This document shows, in pieces, positions 59,228 through 64,000 of a stretch of 64,000 bases of DNA (positions within the stretch are counted from its first letter, which is position 1; every line of letters begins with the position of its first letter). The stretch lies in assembly GCF_022344005.1 (NCBI RefSeq), contig NZ_CP092193.1:39856-103855 (forward strand). The letters run 5' to 3'. The DNA is from Deinococcus sp. KNUC1210 (GTDB lineage: Bacteria; Deinococcota; Deinococci; Deinococcales; Deinococcaceae). The position numbers and the translations under genes are program-made. The notes beneath the pieces were generated by a model, which was not told the origin of the DNA, did not search any database, and saw only the letters and a list, made by a program, of their open reading frames with translations.

Positions 59228-59551
59228 TTACGGCCTCACCTGCCGCAGGCGGAGGCGCTGGCCGGGAAAGAGTGGTTGGCGATGGGTGACGAACGCAGCC
59301 TCCGAGCGAGCGTCGAAGAGCACTCGCGCAACTGGGCACAGGCCATCGACGTGGCACCCACAGGGCAACGACGCCACGCGGGGCAGCACCCGGTTCGCCA
59401 TCCGCCGGGCACGGGCGATACAACGTTCTGGGCCGCCGCTCGCCAACTGGTACCGCTGCAGATGCCGCGCCCAGCGCTCGGGCGAGATGAGGGTGGGGAG
59501 CAGCGTGCGTGGGAGACACACCTGAACGATTTGCAGGCCTGGCAGGGTCAC
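59228..59551 (-). CDS. Hypothetical basic early protein
   Basis: 107 residues from a GTG overlapping the previous stop (GTGA). Arg-rich with CGCHVDGLC that could bind metal. No family recognised; the overlapping longer frame to 59621 is treated as a shadow because this one fits the operon's overlap pattern. Confidence 0.45.
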   Translation of the reverse strand: MTLPGLQIVQVCLPRTLLPTLISPERWARHLQRYQLASGGPERCIARARRMANRVLPRVASLPCGCHVDGLCPVARVLFDARSEAAFVTHRQPLFPGQRLRLRQVRP

Positions 59552-59796
59552 GCTCGGCCTCGCAGGTGGTCGAATCCCGCCTGATCCATGACCTCCAGGC
59601 GTCCGTCACGGTGCCGGACAATCCAGTCGTTGTGCTGCACGTGCTGGCGCGTGGGCGACTCTGCGAGCGGGCAGATGACGTAGCCCCAGCTCATGTCCCG
59701 AGGGCGGATGTCTGCCCAGATCTGCACCTCAGGCGTGCGGCTTGGGTCAGCGGCATCGAACCGCACGGCCTCGAACGCTCGAATCAGCAGCGGCAT
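59548..59796 (-). CDS. Hypothetical early protein
   Basis: 82 residues starting MPLLIRAFEAVRFDAADP. Beta-rich (VQIWADIRPRDMSWGYVICP; DWIVRHRDGRLEVMD). Start overlaps the previous stop (TGATG). No family. Confidence 0.45.
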   Translation of the reverse strand: MPLLIRAFEAVRFDAADPSRTPEVQIWADIRPRDMSWGYVICPLAESPTRQHVQHNDWIVRHRDGRLEVMDQAGFDHLRGRA

Positions 59797-60305
59797 CAGG
59801 GGGCCTCTGCCTGGGACACACTCGCGTGGTTGGTGTCCGTGTCGAGCAGCGTGAAGCTTTCCCGGAAGCTCTCGACGCGCCTGCTGTAGCCCTTCCCGGT
59901 GGTTATGCTGACGTAGGAAACGCTGTTGTACCAGTGGCCGTCTCCCTCCCGCTGCTGAATCAAGTCGGCCACCCGGTAGCTGTCTTGTTTCTTCCGGTGT
60001 TGCCAAGTTTGACCAGCTTGAATGGCGATGCACGCCTGTCGCGCCTGACCCAGACGTTTGCATGCTTCCTTGCCCGCCTCGGTGATCGAGTAATACTTGC
60101 GATGCTTATCGCCAAGTGCTTCACCGCGCACAGCCGTCGCATATCCGTAACGACAGAGAGCGGCCAACGCCATATGCCACGTTGCCGTGTCCCGACTGCA
60201 TTCCGGATCAAGCTTCTCCATGAGCGCAGGCAGGCCGATGCGGTCATCGGTCAACTGCATCAGCGTCAAGGCCACCAACCCAGCGGGGCGCAACTTCGCT
60301 TTCAT
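59796..60305 (-). CDS. Winged-helix early protein
   Basis: 169 residues starting MKAKLRPAGLVALTLMQL with GGAGG upstream. Winged-helix pattern: DTATWHMALAALCRYGYATA, then KYYSITEAGKEACKRL. The C-terminal half has a beta region (GHWYNSVSYVSITTGKGYSR). Could regulate the early operon. Confidence 0.5.
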   Translation of the reverse strand: MKAKLRPAGLVALTLMQLTDDRIGLPALMEKLDPECSRDTATWHMALAALCRYGYATAVRGEALGDKHRKYYSITEAGKEACKRLGQARQACIAIQAGQTWQHRKKQDSYRVADLIQQREGDGHWYNSVSYVSITTGKGYSRRVESFRESFTLLDTDTNHASVSQAEAP

Positions 60306-60568
60306 TCTGGTCCTCCGTCGCTGAAAGGCTGATCGCTGCCCAGCTCCAGCACTTTCGACAGCCAGGGGTGAATGGTCGGGTCGTCGTCCACCGGACACAC
60401 AGCCGCCACCGCGTAGGCCGCCGCTGCTGCTGGCGTCGGGAATGTGAAGCTGCCCGTCACAAGATCAAACTTGACCTCAGGGTCACCCAATGCCGCTTCG
60501 GCAGGATCTTCTGCACCGCACTTCAGGCAGACCGCCCCGGGCCAACCCGAGAACCAATGCGCGGCCAT
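60302..60568 (-). CDS. Small zinc-knuckle-like early protein
   Basis: 88 residues starting MAAHWFSGWPGAVCLKCG. CLKC may be half of a zinc site. Acidic. No family. Confidence 0.4.
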   Translation of the reverse strand: MAAHWFSGWPGAVCLKCGAEDPAEAALGDPEVKFDLVTGSFTFPTPAAAAAYAVAAVCPVDDDPTIHPWLSKVLELGSDQPFSDGGPE

Positions 60569-61242
60569 CAGCCCTCACCTCTCGGCTCTTGCCCTCGCAA
60601 CTTCCTGACCCATGCCTGCGCGTCGCTGACGTCCGCGAACTTCGGTCCTTCCCGCTGAATGAATTCCTGCAGCGTGATGGTCTGGTTCGCCGTCGAGATG
60701 GCCGCCAACGTCGTGCGGGCGAGATGCCCCCCGTCATGGTGGGCGGGGGGCATGTTGGGGGAAAGGCCCGGCACCACAGGCATCACCCAGTCCCAGGCGG
60801 CAGGTTCCGCGTAGAATTCCACCGCCATCCGTAACGCCTGGTTGTCCGTCTGGGCAACGGCAAGGGCCTCTGCCAAAGGGTTCTCAACAGGAAGGTACTC
60901 AACACGAACAAAAGGGACTGGCGGCGAGGCTAGCCACATTTCCTCAAACGGCAGGGTGTCGACTTCTTCCTCGGTCATCGGAGTGCTTGCTTCGGTCATA
61001 CCCCGCGTGACGCGGCGCACGTACAGTTGCTCGCCCGGTTTCAGCTCCAATCCACGCACACACCTGTCCGCCTCCAACTGCGCTGAGGTGGCCGTGATGA
61101 CTGCTCTCAGTTCCTGGAGGGCTCGGTCCTGCTCGACCACCTTGCGGGCGTAGGCCGCCTCGCTGGTCAACTCCCATTTCTTCGCCGCGAATTCGTCCAG
61201 GAGCGCCTGGGCCTCCGCAACCGTAGCCACTCGGGCGCTCAC
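60568..61242 (-). CDS. Hypothetical early protein
   Basis: 224 residues from GTG at 61242 overlapping the previous stop (GTGA). Coiled-coil start (AQALLDEFAAKKWELTSEAA) and a mixed body (LKPGEQLYVRRVTRGMTE). Ends with a helix-rich segment (QEFIQREGPKFADVSDAQAW). No family. Confidence 0.5.
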   Translation of the reverse strand: MSARVATVAEAQALLDEFAAKKWELTSEAAYARKVVEQDRALQELRAVITATSAQLEADRCVRGLELKPGEQLYVRRVTRGMTEASTPMTEEEVDTLPFEEMWLASPPVPFVRVEYLPVENPLAEALAVAQTDNQALRMAVEFYAEPAAWDWVMPVVPGLSPNMPPAHHDGGHLARTTLAAISTANQTITLQEFIQREGPKFADVSDAQAWVRKLRGQEPRGEG

Positions 61243-61427
61243 GCAGATCCCACAGGAAGAAAAGGGCCATGCATCGAGGGGTTTGGTGTGCTGCCTCGGC
61301 GTATACGCTTCTCTCCACACAGACAGCAGATTTCCGGAAACTGCGGTGGGTTGGACGTCAGCGCGATACCCGTCCCGTGCCAGCAGTGGAGGTGATCGGG
61401 CGTGTCCCTTTGGGATTGGTCGTTCAT
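61239..61427 (-). CDS. Small zinc-finger-like early protein
   Basis: 62 residues starting MNDQSQRDTPDHLHCWHG. HCWH and CCLCG form a likely zinc site. ATGA overlap with the upstream gene. Small zinc proteins of this type are frequent in actinophage-like early regions. Confidence 0.5.
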   Translation of the reverse strand: MNDQSQRDTPDHLHCWHGTGIALTSNPPQFPEICCLCGEKRIRRGSTPNPSMHGPFLPVGSA

Positions 61428-61753
61428 CGTCTGTTCCTCCGTTCTCGTCGGCTGGTCTTCTTGCCGTGCGTGGCCTTCACGGGCGGGAGCGGCTGCACCA
61501 CGAACCGCACGAACGGGCGACCGGTCTTCACGCCGTCGAGGGCCTGTCGCCAGGTCAGCCCGCCATCCCGCACGAAACGGCGGGCCGCGTCGAGCTGGGC
61601 GGGCGTGAGGCGCTTGAATTCAGGGTCGAGGTGGGCCATTTCGAGCGCCGGACTGAGTGCGCGGGGCGGATCCTGCGGGCTCGGCGGCTGACGGTCGGCA
61701 GGGCGATGCTGCTGCGCTCGCACCCGCTCGAACATGCTGGACGTGCTGCTCAT
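61424..61753 (-). CDS. Hypothetical basic early protein
   Basis: 109 residues starting MSSTSSMFERVRAQQHRP. Middle helix pair (LTPAQLDAARRFVRDGGLTW) and a strongly basic tail (HGKKTSRRERRNRR). Possibly nucleic-acid binding. Confidence 0.45.
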   Translation of the reverse strand: MSSTSSMFERVRAQQHRPADRQPPSPQDPPRALSPALEMAHLDPEFKRLTPAQLDAARRFVRDGGLTWRQALDGVKTGRPFVRFVVQPLPPVKATHGKKTSRRERRNRR

Positions 61754-62127
61754 CTGGCTTGCCTTCGGTGCTGCCGACGCGACGGCACCTGCCAGGCCTG
61801 CACACGCGGCTGCGAGAGGATGGCGTCCTTCAGAGCAGGGTGTGTGCTGTAGACACGCACCCGCGCCTCTCGCTTCACAGCAGGCGGACAGAGTTTCTGG
61901 ATCGACGCGTGGAGACCCCAGACGATCTGCGACATGCCTGCCGTAGCCACCTGCACCAGCATGGCCAGTGCCTCTACAAACCGCATTCCTACGCGCTCAG
62001 TCCCAACTCGAAGCCGCCGCTCGCGCTCCTCGCTGATCTCACTGTGCCGGAACGCCTCCATCAGCGCCGCGTGATCGACCGCCGCCCAGATCGCCTCGTC
62101 CGGCAATTCCCAGGGGTCGGACGTCAT
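61750..62127 (-). CDS. Hypothetical early protein
   Basis: 125 residues starting MTSDPWELPDEAIWAAVD. Helical, basic C-terminus (SRRQHRRQAR). No family. Confidence 0.45.
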   Translation of the reverse strand: MTSDPWELPDEAIWAAVDHAALMEAFRHSEISEERERRLRVGTERVGMRFVEALAMLVQVATAGMSQIVWGLHASIQKLCPPAVKREARVRVYSTHPALKDAILSQPRVQAWQVPSRRQHRRQAR

Positions 62128-62438
62128 GTGGGTTCTGCCGCCTTCCCCAGGACTGCTTTCAGCGAGGTCGCGTCCATTGGCATGCCGTAGCCTGGATCTC
62201 CAGCAGGCTCGAAGCCCACCACAGCGTGATCCTTCGTTCGCAGCAACAGCCAGCCGTACAGGTTGCGCCCTCGCGGGTGCCAGTGCTCGTACAGCGGCTT
62301 GACGATTACGCCTTCGGGCAGGGGAATCGGCGACTCCTCATCCACCGGGTATTCGACGGGCTCCGGATGGTCGGCACTGGCGTTGAAGGCTCTGACCGCG
62401 TTCCAAAAACGGTCGCCGAGAGAAAGTCGCTTCTTCAT
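62124..62438 (-). CDS. Hypothetical early protein
   Basis: 104 residues starting MKKRLSLGDRFWNAVRAF. Compact mixed fold (LYGWLLLRTKDHAVVGFE). ATGA overlaps at both ends. No family. Confidence 0.45.
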   Translation of the reverse strand: MKKRLSLGDRFWNAVRAFNASADHPEPVEYPVDEESPIPLPEGVIVKPLYEHWHPRGRNLYGWLLLRTKDHAVVGFEPAGDPGYGMPMDATSLKAVLGKAAEPT

Positions 62439-62848
62439 GGTTGTTCCTTCTTTGCGTCTAGGCGGGCTGCCAGACCGTGCATGGCGTCTCTGAGCGCCTC
62501 CGCTGCGTCCGTCCCGTCCATGCCGGATCCGGATGTGCACCAACGCTCGATCAGCTCACTCACGGTGGCGTCGAGATGCGTCCGGAAAGCCGCGGCTTCC
62601 TGCTTCAGCCGTTTGTTCTCGGTCTTCAGCGCCAGCCATTCCCGCCCGAGCCGCTGACTGTTGGCCATCAGATCCAGGTCGCTGACTGTTGGCCGGGTCT
62701 CCTGCCCGTCGGCAATCACCAGGCCGAGGCCACCGTCTTTCGCATACTGGATGCCCCAGCCGGGCTGAAAATACCAGTGGCTACCGGTGGACTGTTCCAG
62801 CCACTTCCGGACGTTCGACTCGATCAGCGGCGGCTCTGGAATCGTCAT
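62435..62848 (-). CDS. Coiled-coil early protein
   Basis: 137 residues starting MTIPEPPLIESNVRKWLE. A coiled-coil segment (LGREWLALKTENKRLKQEAA) then acidic helical tail. No family. Confidence 0.45.
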   Translation of the reverse strand: MTIPEPPLIESNVRKWLEQSTGSHWYFQPGWGIQYAKDGGLGLVIADGQETRPTVSDLDLMANSQRLGREWLALKTENKRLKQEAAAFRTHLDATVSELIERWCTSGSGMDGTDAAEALRDAMHGLAARLDAKKEQP

Positions 62849-62851
62849 GGG

Positions 62852-63130
62852 TCAGCTCCTTTCCTCGTCGACCCAGTTGTCTACAGCTTCCTGGGCATCT
62901 TCATCGAACGCCGGTTCCACACGCTGACGACGGCAGAAGGCTCGCACTTGCGCCGGGGTATCGAAGGCGATCAGCACCTCGCTTGGCGTCTTCATGTCTT
63001 CGTCGGAGTCCGGCTGGCCCCCTTGCCACAGGTCTTTGATGGCGAACACGTCGCGGCTCCCATCGCCGTCACTGATCGACTCGCAGGTAAACATCAGCGT
63101 GTTGGGGAAGGGAAGGCGTTTCTTACTCAT
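62852..63130 (-). CDS. Hypothetical early protein
   Basis: 92 residues starting MSKKRLPFPNTLMFTCES. DSDEDMKTPSEVLIAFDTPA and AFCRRQRVEPAFDEDAQEAV suggest a small mixed fold with acidic end. ATGA overlap with the previous gene. Confidence 0.45.
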   Translation of the reverse strand: MSKKRLPFPNTLMFTCESISDGDGSRDVFAIKDLWQGGQPDSDEDMKTPSEVLIAFDTPAQVRAFCRRQRVEPAFDEDAQEAVDNWVDEERS

Positions 63131-63426
63131 GTCGGCCCCCTGTGGGCGGTGATGGTGTACGCGGGCGTGAGGCGGAACCAGCGGCGTAGCGGCCGCCCCT
63201 GCACTTGCAGTTGCAGGACGCCGAAGTTCTTCTCCCGCCATTTGGCAGCGATCAGGTCCAACGTGTCGAACACATTCTTTCCGTGCCACAGACCCCCGAT
63301 GATGCGCTTGGTGTTCGGATCGTAGAACAGCGTGACTGGCTGAGGTTTCGAGATCGCTTGGATCTCATCCTCGTCAACGAGAGCGTGATACTCGGCGTTG
63401 TAGTCCAGTGGACTCGGGTTCGTCAT
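63127..63426 (-). CDS. Hypothetical early protein
   Basis: 99 residues starting MTNPSPLDYNAEYHALVD. Contains LFYDPNTKRIIGGLWHGKNV and a basic beta-rich C-terminus (LQLQVQGRPLRRWFRLTP). No family. Confidence 0.45.
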   Translation of the reverse strand: MTNPSPLDYNAEYHALVDEDEIQAISKPQPVTLFYDPNTKRIIGGLWHGKNVFDTLDLIAAKWREKNFGVLQLQVQGRPLRRWFRLTPAYTITAHRGPT

Positions 63427-63435
63427 GACTTCCTC

Positions 63436-63825
63436 CTAGAACAGCGTGGGTTGGGCGCTGGCGAGTTGAATCTGGAGTTGCACCTGGGCCTGCATGGCGG
63501 CGCGGGCCTTCTCTGCTTGCGGGAAGCGGTCTTTGGCGTGGTCGCGGGCGTCCTTGTCTCGCGGGGCACTGGCGGCTGCTCGCCGGACGTGCAGCAGAGT
63601 GTTCAGGTAGGCGTCGGCGCGGTCGATGATCACCTGCGCCTCGTCCCCTTCCAGGCAGGCCTACACCAGCAGCCGGGCGTCGCGGTGGAGCTGCGGGAAG
63701 TGCATCAGCACTGGGTAGTTGAGCGGGTCGCTGCGGACGGTGCCGAGCGCCTGGGAGACTAGGCTGGTGAGGGAGAGTGGGCGGCCTCGGTCGTTCCAGT
63801 CGGGCCAGACGAGGGCATCGGACAC
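63436..63825 (-). pseudogene. First early gene interrupted by an in-frame amber
   Basis: From a GTG at 63825 (GGAGG 6 bases upstream) the frame reads SDALVWPDWNDRGRPLSL and continues to LHRDARLLV, then a TAG at 63661-63663, and in the same frame goes on ACLEGDEAQVIIDRADAYLN to QLASAQPTLF at 63436. The text on both sides is convincingly one protein (about 129 residues, helical). Either a nonsense mutation, or two coupled genes (a GTG at 63633 could restart). Confidence 0.5.
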
Positions 63826-63896
63826 GGCACACCTCCAGGCGAGCGCCCCAGCACGAGGCCAGGGCGGAAGGGGGCGGAAGCTGAGTTGTAGGCAAA

Positions 63897-63925
63897 GCAA
63901 TATTTGAAGTAGACCGGGAAGTCAA
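63897..63925 (-). promoter_or_regulatory. Leftward early promoter
   Basis: On the minus strand TTGACT, 17-bp spacer, TATTGC. It lies about 72 bases before the first early gene (start 63825). A GTTCTC-AG-GAAAGA segment (63926-63939) just upstream partly resembles the 16-bp palindrome at 49751. Confidence 0.55.
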
Positions 63926-64000
63926 GTTCTCAGGAAAGATGTTGGGAGTTCACTTCACTTCGTGCGTAAGAATAGAAATATGCCTGCTGAAAATCTTGGG

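Noticed and set aside
1..64000. CRISPR arrays, tRNA or rRNA genes, integrase and att sites
   Set aside because: No regularly spaced repeats, no cloverleaf or rRNA sequence and no tyrosine or serine recombinase motif were found by reading; the repeats seen occur only in pairs.

Overview
The window is GC-rich DNA (roughly 63-66 percent by eye) of a Deinococcus-like bacterium. This host assignment is an inference from base composition, leucine/alanine-rich codon use, several TATAAT-like promoters placed a few bases from the start codon (leaderless genes) and a Deinococcus-type IS630 transposase. A ParB-family protein, cut by the left edge, is compatible with a plasmid or secondary replicon, but the window alone does not prove it.

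Left part (1-12.6 kb), host or accessory DNA: a parB end, an IS630 transposase, an IS66 scrap, an alpha/beta hydrolase, a Tat-exported DUF4142 protein, a secreted hydrolase divergent from a TetR regulator with a candidate operator between them, then an AT-rich island (about 6.5-8.8 kb). The island carries an ATPase gene overlapping a DUF4435/TOPRIM gene, the architecture of the PARIS (AriA-AriB) phage-defence system. It is bounded on both sides by GC-rich gene scraps. After it come a DUF4160/DUF2442-HTH toxin-antitoxin-like pair with a palindromic, apparently leaderless promoter, two tiny secreted peptides sharing a DPCxxC motif, and a lower-GC lipoprotein cassette flanked by an 18-bp direct repeat and terminators.

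Right part (about 12.6 kb to the right edge): a siphovirus-type prophage read almost entirely on the minus strand. In transcription order it has an early promoter at the right edge; about 25 small early genes with 4-base start/stop overlaps (63.8-52.7 kb), including a metallophosphatase, an RNA-ligase-like protein, zinc-ribbon and winged-helix proteins; a cargo gap (52.7-49.8 kb); TerS, TerL, portal, prohead protease-scaffold, decoration protein, major capsid, connectors, major tail protein and a tail-assembly chaperone with a probable programmed frameshift (49.7-38.1 kb); a mosaic cargo block with plus-strand genes (38.1-35.5 kb); a 2881-residue tape measure with an internal NlpC/P60-like domain; baseplate and a beta-helix tail spike (26.3-19.8 kb); a plus-strand accessory gene; and a lysis region with holin-like membrane proteins, a GH19 endolysin and small lipoproteins (18.7-13.1 kb), ending at a strong terminator. 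No integrase, repressor or replication gene is visible, so the prophage continues beyond the right edge or is incomplete.

Several phage genes carry single-base frame breaks (about 21.2, 23.55, 35.8 and 50.82 kb) and one has an in-frame amber codon (63.66 kb). Two of these breaks lie in C6 runs, so assembly error, decay and programmed frameshifting must be separated before the prophage is called intact or defective.
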